DNA of 51,939 bases from an uncultured Faecalibacterium sp. Its GTDB lineage: Bacteria; Bacillota; Clostridia; Oscillospirales; Ruminococcaceae. The position numbers were made by a program, and so were the translations under genes. Positions 16,237-25,346 of the stretch are shown here, piece after piece; positions within the stretch are counted from its first letter, which is position 1; the number at the start of each line of letters is the position of its first letter. The notes beneath the pieces were generated by a model. That model made no database searches and was not told the DNA's origin. It saw only the letters and a program-made list of their open reading frames with translations. The stretch lies in NCBI GenBank assembly GCA_902463905.1, contig CABQHF010000001.1:1-51939 (forward strand). The letters are read 5' to 3'.

Positions 16237-18120
16237 TCAGAGCAGCTGTTTGTCGTCCACCGGATAGATCATCAGACGCTCAATGCTGTCCGACTGGCCG
16301 GTGCTGAAGATCTCGCCGACGCCGGTGGTATCAGCCTTCACTGCCGTGGTGTCGATCAGGCAGTACATGCTACCATTGGCCGGTGTCGCGGTCATCTGCA
16401 GGTAAACGCAATCCTTCAGATCCTGTGCAAACAATGCTGCCAACGGGTCTGTTTGCGAGCTTTCCTTCAGGAAAATGAGCTCCTGCTGCAGGTTGCAGCG
16501 GTATTCCGGCCTTTTCTGAATGATCTGCGCCAGCACGTTTTCCAGGTCCTTCTGCATCGAAGCCATATTTCCGGGGTGGATTCCTTCCCGCAGGATTTCC
16601 GGGTTCTCCGCCAGCACACTCTTGGTCAGATCCTTGTAGGCCTTCTGCTTCAGGGGATCGACCATCGTCAGCGGCAGTGCATTGACTGCACTGGCCACGG
16701 TGAGCTGGAATCCGGAAACGCTGCCGGCCATCTTTTTCATCTCTGCTGCCAGCTTTGCGGCCAGAAGCTGGCAGCACTGGCAGAAGCAGCGGTCTGCAAA
16801 CTCCCGGTGCAGCACCTCTTCCTGGGTCGCTCCATTGATGTTTGCATCCGGCTTCCACTCATCCGGTTCTCCGGCACGCTTCTCCAGCTTATCTGCCTCC
16901 GCTGCCAGACGGCGGCGGATGTCATCAAAGCTCAGGCTCCGGGAAATACTGCGGTCTGCCCAGTCCTCGACCTGCTCTGCACCCTCTTCCGACTTCATCC
17001 AGCGGATCGCCGGCTGCAGATAATCGCAGAAATAGACTTCTTCCCGGACCTCTCTGCTCGCTTCCGCATACCAGGTGGTATCGGGGGCGCTGCTTGCAGC
17101 ACCGACCTTGCTCCGTAGCGCACTGAAAAAACCCTTGCCTGCGGCCGGTGCAGCTGCCTGCGGTACACAGGGCAGATACTGCAGAAACTCCAGATCATTT
17201 TCAGCCGGGAACAGTTTGGTCATCTGCTCGTCAAAGAATTTGTGGAACAGGCTCTGGTAGCCCTTTCCGCCGCTGATCTTGTCCTCAACGCTGACATTGC
17301 TGTCTTCCGCGGGTCTTTCGATCATATCCTTGTAGCTCTGCAGTGCGGTGGCCAGTGTGACACGGGCAATAGCGTTCGTATCACGGGCCACGCGGCAGTA
17401 GGCCGTGCCGTACAGGCCGCCGTTTTTCAGCTGGAACCGCAGCGTCGTGCCGGGATCCGCAGCGCCGCCCTTCCAGCTGCCCTGCTCGTAGTAGCTGCAC
17501 GCCACCAGTACGATGTCAGCTGCGATCTGGTATGCCTGCCAGATGCACTCCTCATCCAGGATGCCGCTATAGGTGTTGTCGCTCAGCAGAACCAGCGCAA
17601 AGCCATGTTCCTTGGCCCACTCGATCAGATCCGGTTTGCGGCGACGCAGGATCCGGCGCGTTTCCTTTGTCGTTTCGCGGCAGATGGCAAAGATCACGCT
17701 GAAAGGCGATGTGTTCCTGGGCAGATTGATCTGTTCTTCCAGCTGCTTTTTGAACTCGTCGTATCGATCGTCTGCAACATCCCAATAATAGGCGATCATG
17801 GTCTGGCTTTTATCCGCAAGCTCCACACGCTGGCTCAGCATATCCATGATCTCATCTTCTGCATTTTCCGCCGCTCGCTCATCACCGTTTGCAGGCAGGT
17901 ATTCGCTCGTCGTCAGGTCGTGCAGCAGGGCGGCATTGCTCCAGCATCTGCGGTAAGCTTCGCGCACAACGTCGGCATGCTTGTCTGCTTCCTCGCCCAA
18001 AAAGACACTCAGAAGCGGAATGGCCGCCTCACGCGTTGCCATACTGCTACCGCTTTCGTTTACCAGAAAGCGGCTGCAATCTCTCACAAAGGTGTTCCAA
18101 TCCTTCGTCATATCGTTCAT
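16237..18120 (-). CDS. Uncharacterised 627-aa protein of the tubulin/GTPase operon
   Basis: I do not recognise this family. The first ATG (18120) has a GAGGA RBS. The sequence is mostly alpha-helical and acidic, with no signal peptide, membrane helix or zinc motif. A segment around residues 140-215 (PFSVIFAICRET, then FALVLLSDN, then ADIVLVACSYY) alternates strands and helices like a Rossmann-type or tubulin-associated fold, but I see no P-loop. A stretch near residues 345-360 (AAAPAAGKGFFSALR) resembles the basic Gly/Phe tail of the GAP1-like protein. It starts about 100 bp after the last tubulin-like gene, so it is probably expressed with it and may bind the polymer. Confidence 0.8.
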   Translation of the reverse strand: MNDMTKDWNTFVRDCSRFLVNESGSSMATREAAIPLLSVFLGEEADKHADVVREAYRRCWSNAALLHDLTTSEYLPANGDERAAENAEDEIMDMLSQRVELADKSQTMIAYYWDVADDRYDEFKKQLEEQINLPRNTSPFSVIFAICRETTKETRRILRRRKPDLIEWAKEHGFALVLLSDNTYSGILDEECIWQAYQIAADIVLVACSYYEQGSWKGGAADPGTTLRFQLKNGGLYGTAYCRVARDTNAIARVTLATALQSYKDMIERPAEDSNVSVEDKISGGKGYQSLFHKFFDEQMTKLFPAENDLEFLQYLPCVPQAAAPAAGKGFFSALRSKVGAASSAPDTTWYAEASREVREEVYFCDYLQPAIRWMKSEEGAEQVEDWADRSISRSLSFDDIRRRLAAEADKLEKRAGEPDEWKPDANINGATQEEVLHREFADRCFCQCCQLLAAKLAAEMKKMAGSVSGFQLTVASAVNALPLTMVDPLKQKAYKDLTKSVLAENPEILREGIHPGNMASMQKDLENVLAQIIQKRPEYRCNLQQELIFLKESSQTDPLAALFAQDLKDCVYLQMTATPANGSMYCLIDTTAVKADTTGVGEIFSTGQSDSIERLMIYPVDDKQLL

Positions 18121-18220
18121 CTTTCTGCGTCCTCAAAAAACCTTATACAGCACCCGTGCCCCAGAGGCCGTCCAAACCAGCCCCTGGGGCGCATGCTGCA
18201 ATTCTATTAACTTTCAGAAT

Positions 18221-21200
18221 TTACTGCGGGTACACATTGCCCTGGGCATCGGTCATCGTGAGGACCCACTGGCCGCCAATCTTTGCAGTGTATACCTGCG
18301 TGTTCGGCGGCAGCTGGACCCACTGGTTCGTGGTGCGGTTAAAAGCATAGTTCTTGTAGTTGCTGTACAACTCCAGCTGCTGGCCATTGTAGCTGACATA
18401 GGCAACAAACTGCGGCTGGGCCTGCTGAGTCTGGGCAGCAGCGGCGTTGCCTGCGCTCTGCCAGACCTTGGGGGTAAAGTTCTTCTTGTACTTCTTGATC
18501 TGGCGCAGCAGACCATCGTAGAAGCGCTTCACATTCTTGCTGTCTTTTGCTTCCAGCGTCTCCACGCTCTTGAGCAAATCTGCAAGATCCTTGCCGCTGT
18601 AGGTCTGATCCAGCTCCCGTGCGATCAGGACATCGGCTTCTTCCTTGCTGCGCTGGCGGAAGGACTCCACCTTTTCTTCCATCTCATGGCGGGGGTCCTC
18701 CTCCGGGTTCAGAGCACGGTAGTTTTCAAAGCCCTGATACAAAGGGTACTGCTCTGCAAAGACATATTTCTTGGGCTGCGCGGTATCGCTGAAGACTTCG
18801 ACCTGCACCATCTCCCGTTTATCCTTGTAGATATACTGGATCTTGGCGATCTTCTTGTTCTCGTCCGGGTCAAATACGCTGTGCTTGTTGGTATTGAGCA
18901 CCTCGAACACGTTGCTGAACAGGCCATCACAATAAGAGCTCAGGTCTGCCTCATAGTGGTTGTGCTCCGCTTCCAGCTCATCCAGACGTGCCAGAGCAGC
19001 CTTGACTGCCTGATACTTCCGGATTTCCTCTGCCACTTTGGCCTGCAGTGCCGGATAGTGCAGGAAGTAATCCTGGCGCACACGTTCCAGCACCTTGCTG
19101 TTGTTCAGTGCAGTATTGCCGTCGTTTTTCAGCTCGAAGTATTCAGCGCCCTCCGCCTTTTCATAGCGGTGTTCCAGCCAGTGGTGCAGGCGTTCCCGCT
19201 CTTCGCTCAGCTTCTTCTTGTTCAGGACCGAGCCCTCTGTCAGGAAGTCTTCCAGTTTGTACTCCGGGACCTCAATAGGCTTGCTCAGCTGCAGCTGATA
19301 GATCGTATTCGGATGCGTCTCGTTGGGTCCTTCCAGGAAGATAGCCCTACACTGCTCACCCTCTTCATAGAGCTTCAGCTGTGCCTCGGTGGTCTTTTTC
19401 TCAAAGAAATCCGGCTTGAAGGAATACGGCAGCGGTACCGGCAGATACGTGCGCCAGTTGACATCCAGATTGTCACTGGTCACGCGCTCCGTTTTTGCAT
19501 ACAGATGGCTGCCAGCACCTGCCGGCTGGTCAGCTGCTTCATCATAATACTTTTTCAGCAGAGTCACACCCTGATATGCGAACAGCGGTACACCACTGAC
19601 AAAGCGCAGGGCAAAAATGCGATCCTTCAGGCCGGTCTTACGCACAGCACAGCCATTGTTTGCAGTTTTTGCATATTGATCTGCAGCCGTACAGACAGCT
19701 GCTGCATTGGCCGGTACCGACAGCGAGCAGCTCTGGAAAGTGACCGTCGGGCTGTTGACATTATAGGTCTGGTCGCACCAGAACATGGGCGTTGCATCGT
19801 TATAGACCTTGGTAATGATTTCCTTCTGAATGATCTCGCCCAGCTTCTGCAGATTGCCATCTGCCTGCGGATATTTCAGGAACAGATAATCCTGCAGGCC
19901 CTTGCTGATCTCTGCATGGAACACCTGCTCCATGTATCTATTGATGAGCCGACCGATCTTGTTCTCATCGTTCTGGAGCCACTCATCCGGGCAGGCCAGG
20001 AATTCCTGCATAAAGTCGCATACCAGCTGCTTGGGGGTCAGGGCATCGATCACCTTGTCCAGGTTTTTCTTAACGTCCTCCAGCTCCAGGATGCGCCAGG
20101 TATATGCAGTCTGGCTCTTGGCTGCGCTGCTGTTCAGCCACACGATATTTTCCTTGAAAGTCGCATCCAGCTCGTCCATCACTGTGATCAACGGGGTAAA
20201 GAATTTCTTTTCCAGATCCGCCAGATCATCTGCAAACTTCCCTGCCATCTTTGCAGTTGCCCGCACCATATTCTGCTGGTTCTTGGCCAGATACCAGTCC
20301 TGCTCCAGCTGCTTGTAGTTCATATAGTGTTTGTTGATATTGAACACGTTTGCAGTTGCCAGCTCTGCGCTGGCCTGTGCCTTTGCCTCTGCCACCGAGT
20401 ACAGTCTGCGATCCAGGGACTCCGCCTCTTCCAGTGCCTGCGCACGGACGCCCAGTGCCCAGGCACGCAGATCGTCGGTCTCACTGTGCAGCAGCCGGGC
20501 TGCATAGTAGGGGCCATAGTTGGGATCCTGTGCCAGCATGCACAGCTCAATGAACACCTTGCCCAGCAGGGAGCCATCGCTGACCTTGGATACCTGGTTG
20601 CTCGTCAGTTCTCCGTTGAGTGCCTCACGGTTTTTGGTATACTTACCACTGCACTGGTCCAGCCAGGCATTGCCGTTCGTCCACCAGGGGTCCGGGGACT
20701 TATTAGCCGGCACCGGGCAGGTAGCCTTCATCACGTTCTTGTCCACATCCGGCAGATTGAGCGGTTCGCAACCTTCCATCATGCGGGCTTCCAGCGCTTC
20801 CGCCGTCAGGCCCCACTTGTTTGCCCAGGTCTTCACGTCATCCGGCGTGATGACCACGTTCTTGCGGCCGGCGCCATTCTCGAACCGGCGGTAGAAGCCT
20901 GCTGCCAGGTAGGTGGAGATCTGGGTCATGGGGATCTCGGCATTGGAAGCGCCCAGGATATGGTAGCTCAGGTTTGCACCGTATTCACGCTTCAGGCCCC
21001 TCACGCCTTGGGTCACGTTGGACAGGTGTCCCTTCATGGTCAGGCCCTGAGAATCAATCTTATCTCCCGCCAGATTGACCTTGGCCAGGTAAGCCATGAC
21101 ATAATCAGCCGACACATTGATGCAATAGCCAAAGCCGTTCGGGATCAGCGTCCCATCCGCCTTCTGGGCAGAGAGCAGATGACACATATCCACCGGCGGT

Positions 21201-22021
21201 TTCTGCGTCCGGATGGAGAAGGAGCCGTAATTCTGGCAGAACCAGTCCTGCTCATCCTGCAGGTTCATCAGGTAGTCCAGTTCCTTCATGGCAGCATAGC
21301 CATTGGAGTTGTTATAAGCCACAGAAGCCGGCATTGTAGCAACTTCCGGCTTACTGGTCACAACATCCGGCAGAAAGAAGAAGCCCATGATGTTGCCTTT
21401 GCCGTCCAGACCCTTGTTTTCCAGTGCCTTGCGGACGATGTAGCAGGTGTCGAGGAAGCAGCCGCTGCCGGTACCGCCGGAGATGCCCGCAAACACGTAC
21501 ACATCAATGGAAGGGTCCGTACCCATCAATGCAGCCGTACACTTCTGCTCGATCACATTCATGAGTTCCGGAGCCTTGCTCAGCAACAGGAAACGGCCCA
21601 CCTGACGCACACCGCCTGCGCCATCAGGACTGAGCATCTGGTCGATTTTATCCGCCTCCATCCAGCTCATCACCGGGTTCTGGGTAATGATAGTCTTGGG
21701 CTTCTGCGAAAGAACTGCAGCAAGATTTTTCATCGTAACGGGGAAAAACTCGTCACTGGTCAGCTTTGCCGCGCCCTTGAGTTTATCAATATCCGTTCTG
21801 TCCGAATCGATGGCCAGGAACTGGATGTGCTGATAGTGGGGGATGGGGCTGTCCGGGTCGTCCGGCTCCAGCTGCTGGAACACCTTACGCTTGAGTTGTG
21901 CCAGCGCCGCAACGCCGGTGCCGCCGATGCCGATGCAGAGCGCCGCACCGCCAAACTGCTCCGATTTCTGGGTGGTACTGATAATACCACCGCCGTTGTT
22001 CAGAAGAAGCGAATCATACAT
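18221..22021 (-). CDS. Tubulin/FtsZ-like GTPase, copy 1 (Tubulin_2-like)
   Basis: 1,266 aa from the ATG at 22021, behind AGGAGGA. The N-terminal domain has the marks of a tubulin/FtsZ nucleotide fold: a Gly-rich first loop GIGGTG (about residues 31-36) and the tubulin signature SGGTGSG (about 181-187), with a conserved GAGGVRQVGRFLLLSKA between them. A long helical middle follows. The C-terminus has a Gln/Ala linker and a small beta-rich module ending in NRTTNQWVQLPP and a final YPQ. It has no membrane segment. Cytoplasmic polymer formation is expected from the family but not shown. Large blocks are nearly identical in DNA to copies 2 and 3. It is the last of four tandem copies and precedes the 627-aa gene. 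Confidence 0.85.
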   Translation of the reverse strand: MYDSLLLNNGGGIISTTQKSEQFGGAALCIGIGGTGVAALAQLKRKVFQQLEPDDPDSPIPHYQHIQFLAIDSDRTDIDKLKGAAKLTSDEFFPVTMKNLAAVLSQKPKTIITQNPVMSWMEADKIDQMLSPDGAGGVRQVGRFLLLSKAPELMNVIEQKCTAALMGTDPSIDVYVFAGISGGTGSGCFLDTCYIVRKALENKGLDGKGNIMGFFFLPDVVTSKPEVATMPASVAYNNSNGYAAMKELDYLMNLQDEQDWFCQNYGSFSIRTQKPPVDMCHLLSAQKADGTLIPNGFGYCINVSADYVMAYLAKVNLAGDKIDSQGLTMKGHLSNVTQGVRGLKREYGANLSYHILGASNAEIPMTQISTYLAAGFYRRFENGAGRKNVVITPDDVKTWANKWGLTAEALEARMMEGCEPLNLPDVDKNVMKATCPVPANKSPDPWWTNGNAWLDQCSGKYTKNREALNGELTSNQVSKVSDGSLLGKVFIELCMLAQDPNYGPYYAARLLHSETDDLRAWALGVRAQALEEAESLDRRLYSVAEAKAQASAELATANVFNINKHYMNYKQLEQDWYLAKNQQNMVRATAKMAGKFADDLADLEKKFFTPLITVMDELDATFKENIVWLNSSAAKSQTAYTWRILELEDVKKNLDKVIDALTPKQLVCDFMQEFLACPDEWLQNDENKIGRLINRYMEQVFHAEISKGLQDYLFLKYPQADGNLQKLGEIIQKEIITKVYNDATPMFWCDQTYNVNSPTVTFQSCSLSVPANAAAVCTAADQYAKTANNGCAVRKTGLKDRIFALRFVSGVPLFAYQGVTLLKKYYDEAADQPAGAGSHLYAKTERVTSDNLDVNWRTYLPVPLPYSFKPDFFEKKTTEAQLKLYEEGEQCRAIFLEGPNETHPNTIYQLQLSKPIEVPEYKLEDFLTEGSVLNKKKLSEERERLHHWLEHRYEKAEGAEYFELKNDGNTALNNSKVLERVRQDYFLHYPALQAKVAEEIRKYQAVKAALARLDELEAEHNHYEADLSSYCDGLFSNVFEVLNTNKHSVFDPDENKKIAKIQYIYKDKREMVQVEVFSDTAQPKKYVFAEQYPLYQGFENYRALNPEEDPRHEMEEKVESFRQRSKEEADVLIARELDQTYSGKDLADLLKSVETLEAKDSKNVKRFYDGLLRQIKKYKKNFTPKVWQSAGNAAAAQTQQAQPQFVAYVSYNGQQLELYSNYKNYAFNRTTNQWVQLPPNTQVYTAKIGGQWVLTMTDAQGNVYPQ

Positions 22022-22027
22022 AATCAA

Positions 22028-22075
22028 GGTCCTCCTCTTTAATAGTCCTCATGGCTCACATTTTATCACTTTTGT
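22028..22075 (-). promoter_or_regulatory. Leader of tubulin-like copy 1, homologous to that of copy 2
   Basis: Read on the minus strand, TAAAATGTGAGCCATGAGGA precedes the RBS of copy 1; copy 2 has TAAAGTGTGAGCAATGGGGA in the same place (25212-25260). This is the only conserved stretch in these 140-160 bp spacers. It may be a promoter or an RNA signal; I see no convincing -35. Confidence 0.3.
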
Positions 22076-22184
22076 GTCCTAAACGCCATATCTTTTGGCA
22101 AAATCCTGCAAGATTTTACCAGCTAACTTTTTTCTGCGCACGGTGGGGCCATTTTATGCCGATCAGGCGCCTGAGGTGCACAGG

Positions 22185-25100
22185 TCATTCCGCTTCCAGC
22201 GTGTCCAACCGTTCCAGTGCGGCCTCGACCTCCTGATACTTCCGGACCTCCTCCGCAACTTTGGCCTGCAGCACCGGGTAGTGCAGGAAGTAATCCCGGC
22301 GCACACGCTCCATCACTGCCGGGTCGTGCAGCGCCGTGTTGCCGTCATTTTTCAGATCAATGCACTCTGCATCCTCTGCCCTGTCATAGCGGTGCTCCAG
22401 CCAGTAGTTCAGACGATTGCGCTCTTCGCTCAGCTTCTTCTGGTTCAGGACCGAGCCCTCTGCCAGGAAGTCTGCCAACTTGTATTCCGGGATCTCGATG
22501 GGCTTGCTCAGCTGCAGCCGGTAGATCGTGTCTATATGTACCTTGTTGGGGCCCTCCAGAAGGATCGTGCCGCACTGCTTACCCTCTTCATAGAGCTTCA
22601 GCTGTGCTTCGGTGGCTTCCTTCGGGAAGAGATCCGGCTCGAAGGAATACGGCAGCGGCGTGGGCAGATAGGTGCGCCAGTCAATGTTCGGGTTATCACC
22701 AGTCAGGCGATCAGTCTTGGCATACAGATGGCTGCCAGCACCTGCCGGCTGGTCAGCTGCTTCATCATAATACTTTTTCAGTAGAGTTGCGCCCTGGTAT
22801 GCATACAGAGGCACACCGCTGATTAGGCGCCATGCCGTGATACGGTCTTTCAGGCCGGTCTCACGGACAACACAGCCGGTCGGCGAAGCATGTGCATATT
22901 CCTTGGCAGCCGTACAGACAGCTGCTGCATTGGCCGGTACCGACAGCGAGCTGCTCTGGAAGGTAACACTCGGGTCGGTGACCGCATATTTCGGGTCACA
23001 CCAGAACATGGGCGTTGCATCGTTATAGACCTTGGTAATGATTTCCTTCTGAATGATCTCGCCCAGCTTCTGCAGATTGCCATCTGCCTGCGGATATTTC
23101 AGGAACAGATAATCCTGCAGGCCCTTGCTGATCTCTGCATGGAACACCTGCTCCATGTATCTATTGATGAGCCGACCGATCTTGTTCTCATCGTTCTGGA
23201 GCCACTCATCCGGGCAGGCCAGGAATTCCTGCATAAAGTCGCATACCAGCTGCTTGGGGGTCAGGGCATCGATCACCTTGTCCAGGTTTTTCTTAACGTC
23301 CTCCAGCTCCAGGATGCGCCAGGTATATGCAGTCTGGCTCTTGGCTGCGCTGCTGTTCAGCCACACGATATTTTCCTTGAAAGTCGCATCCAGCTCGTCC
23401 ATCACTGTGATCAACGGGGTAAAGAATTTCTTTCCCAGATCCGCCAGGTCATCTGCAAGCTTCCCTGCCATCTTTGCAGTTTCCAGTACCATGTTCTGTT
23501 GGTTCTTGGCCGTATACCAGCTCTCCTCCAGATACTTGTAGACCGCATAGCGTCTGCTAATGTTGAACGCATTTGCAGTCGACAGCTCTGCGCTGGCCTG
23601 CGCCTTTGCCTCTGCCACCGAGTACAGTCTGCGGCTCAAAGATTCCGCCTCTTCCAGTGCCTGCACACGGACGCCCAGTGCCCAGGCACGCAGATCGTCG
23701 GTCTCACTGTGCAGCAGCCGGGCTGCATAGTAGGGGCCATAGTTGGGATCCTGTGCCAGCATGCACAGCTCAATGAACACCTTGCCCAGCAGGGAGCCAT
23801 CGCTGACCTTGGATACCTGGTTGCTCGTCAGTTCTCCGTTGAGTGCCTCACGGTTTTTGGTATACTTACCACTGCACTGGTCCAGCCAGGCATTGCCGTT
23901 CGTCCACCAGGGGTCCGGGGACTTATTAGCCGGCACCGGGCAGGTAGCCTTCATCACGTTCTTGTCCACATCCGGCAGATTGAGCGGTTCGCAACCTTCC
24001 ATCATGCGGGCTTCCAGCGCTTCCGCCGTCAGGCCCCACTTGTTTGCCCAGGTCTTCACGTCATCCGGCGTGATGACCACGTTCTTGCGGCCGACACCCT
24101 TCTCAAACCGGCGGTAGAAGCCTGCCGCCAGGTAGGTGGAGATCTGGGTCATGGGGATCTCAGCGTTGGAAGCGCCCAGAATATGGTAGCACTGGTTTGC
24201 ACCATACATACGCTGCAGACCCCACATACCATGGATCCCGTGGAACAGCTGATTCTGCATATCGCCCCCAGCCAGATAAGCCATGACATAATCGGCCGAC
24301 ACATTGATGCAGTAGCCAAAACCGTTCGGGATCATAGCGCCTGTTGCCTTCTGGGCAGAGAGCAGGTGGCACATATCCACCGGCGGTTCCTGCGTCCGGA
24401 TGGAGAAGTTGCCGTAATTCTGGCAGAACCAGTCCTGTGCATCCTGCAGGTTCATCAGGTAGTCCAGCTCTTTCATGGCAGCATAGCCATTGGAGTTGTT
24501 ATAAGCCACAGAAGCCGGCATTGCAGCAACTTCCGGCTTACTGGTCACAACATCCGGCAGGAAGAAAAAGCCACTGAGAGCGCTGTTGTGTGTCAGGCCG
24601 AGCTCTGCCAGCACCTCCCGGATGATATAGCAGGTATCAATGAAGCAGCCGCCGCCCGTTCCACCGGAAAGGCCCGCAAACACGTACACATCAATGGAAG
24701 GGTCTGTGCCCATCAGCGCAGTCGTGCACTTCTGCTCGATCCGGGTTTTGAGGGCAGCCGCCTTGCTCAGCAGCAGGAAACGGCCCACCTGACGCACACC
24801 GCCTGCGCCCTGGGGGCTGAGCCGCTGCGTGATTTTGTCGGCCTCCATCCAGCTCATCACCGGATTGTTGAGGATCGAGCTTTTGCCCTTCAGGATAGCC
24901 GGCAGCTCCGGCATGGAGATGGAGAAATACTCATCATCGGTCAGACGAGCCGCACCCTTGAGTCCGCTCACTGTGGTTTTTTCCGAATCGATGGCCAGGA
25001 ACTGGATGTGCTGATAGTGGGGGATGGGGCTGTCCGGGTCGTCCGGCTCCAGCTGCCGGAACACCTTGCGCTTGAGTTGTGCCAGCGCCGCAATGCCGAC

Positions 25101-25205
25101 GCCGCCGATGCCGATGCAGAGCGATGCCCTGCCGGACTGCTCCGATTTCTGGGTGGTACTGATAATACCACCGCCGTTGTTCAATGAAAGTGAATCATAG
25201 ATCAT
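22185..25205 (-). CDS. Tubulin/FtsZ-like GTPase, copy 2, C-terminally truncated
   Basis: 1,006 aa from the ATG at 25205, behind AAGGAGGA. The N-terminal tubulin-like domain is complete (GIGGVG and SGGTGGG). It stops at LDTLEAE, exactly where copies 1 and 3 continue with about 220 more residues, so the coiled middle's end and the small C-terminal beta module are missing. The sequence after the stop does not resemble the missing part. The N-terminal third is almost identical to copy 3, while another part (FFFLPDVVTSKPEVA) matches copy 1, so the gene is a mosaic. It may still polymerise but would lack whatever the C-terminal module binds; it could also be a non-functional copy. Confidence 0.8.
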   Translation of the reverse strand: MIYDSLSLNNGGGIISTTQKSEQSGRASLCIGIGGVGIAALAQLKRKVFRQLEPDDPDSPIPHYQHIQFLAIDSEKTTVSGLKGAARLTDDEYFSISMPELPAILKGKSSILNNPVMSWMEADKITQRLSPQGAGGVRQVGRFLLLSKAAALKTRIEQKCTTALMGTDPSIDVYVFAGLSGGTGGGCFIDTCYIIREVLAELGLTHNSALSGFFFLPDVVTSKPEVAAMPASVAYNNSNGYAAMKELDYLMNLQDAQDWFCQNYGNFSIRTQEPPVDMCHLLSAQKATGAMIPNGFGYCINVSADYVMAYLAGGDMQNQLFHGIHGMWGLQRMYGANQCYHILGASNAEIPMTQISTYLAAGFYRRFEKGVGRKNVVITPDDVKTWANKWGLTAEALEARMMEGCEPLNLPDVDKNVMKATCPVPANKSPDPWWTNGNAWLDQCSGKYTKNREALNGELTSNQVSKVSDGSLLGKVFIELCMLAQDPNYGPYYAARLLHSETDDLRAWALGVRVQALEEAESLSRRLYSVAEAKAQASAELSTANAFNISRRYAVYKYLEESWYTAKNQQNMVLETAKMAGKLADDLADLGKKFFTPLITVMDELDATFKENIVWLNSSAAKSQTAYTWRILELEDVKKNLDKVIDALTPKQLVCDFMQEFLACPDEWLQNDENKIGRLINRYMEQVFHAEISKGLQDYLFLKYPQADGNLQKLGEIIQKEIITKVYNDATPMFWCDPKYAVTDPSVTFQSSSLSVPANAAAVCTAAKEYAHASPTGCVVRETGLKDRITAWRLISGVPLYAYQGATLLKKYYDEAADQPAGAGSHLYAKTDRLTGDNPNIDWRTYLPTPLPYSFEPDLFPKEATEAQLKLYEEGKQCGTILLEGPNKVHIDTIYRLQLSKPIEIPEYKLADFLAEGSVLNQKKLSEERNRLNYWLEHRYDRAEDAECIDLKNDGNTALHDPAVMERVRRDYFLHYPVLQAKVAEEVRKYQEVEAALERLDTLEAE

Positions 25206-25346
25206 AATCAGGTTCCTCCTTGTTATAAGTTCCCCATTGCTCACACTTTACCATATTTTCGCCCAGAATGCTACATATTGCACTAATTTTTTCTCAAATC
25301 AGCCGCAAATTTTGCGCACCCGGAGATTTGTATGGGCTTTCAGGAT

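Noticed and set aside
17981..22042. Very long plus-strand open frame (1,353 codons) and similar ones at 22890-25187 and 25332-29090
   Set aside because: They lie antisense to the tubulin-like genes, lack RBSs, have no recognisable domains, and repeat only because the minus-strand genes repeat. They are products of codon bias.
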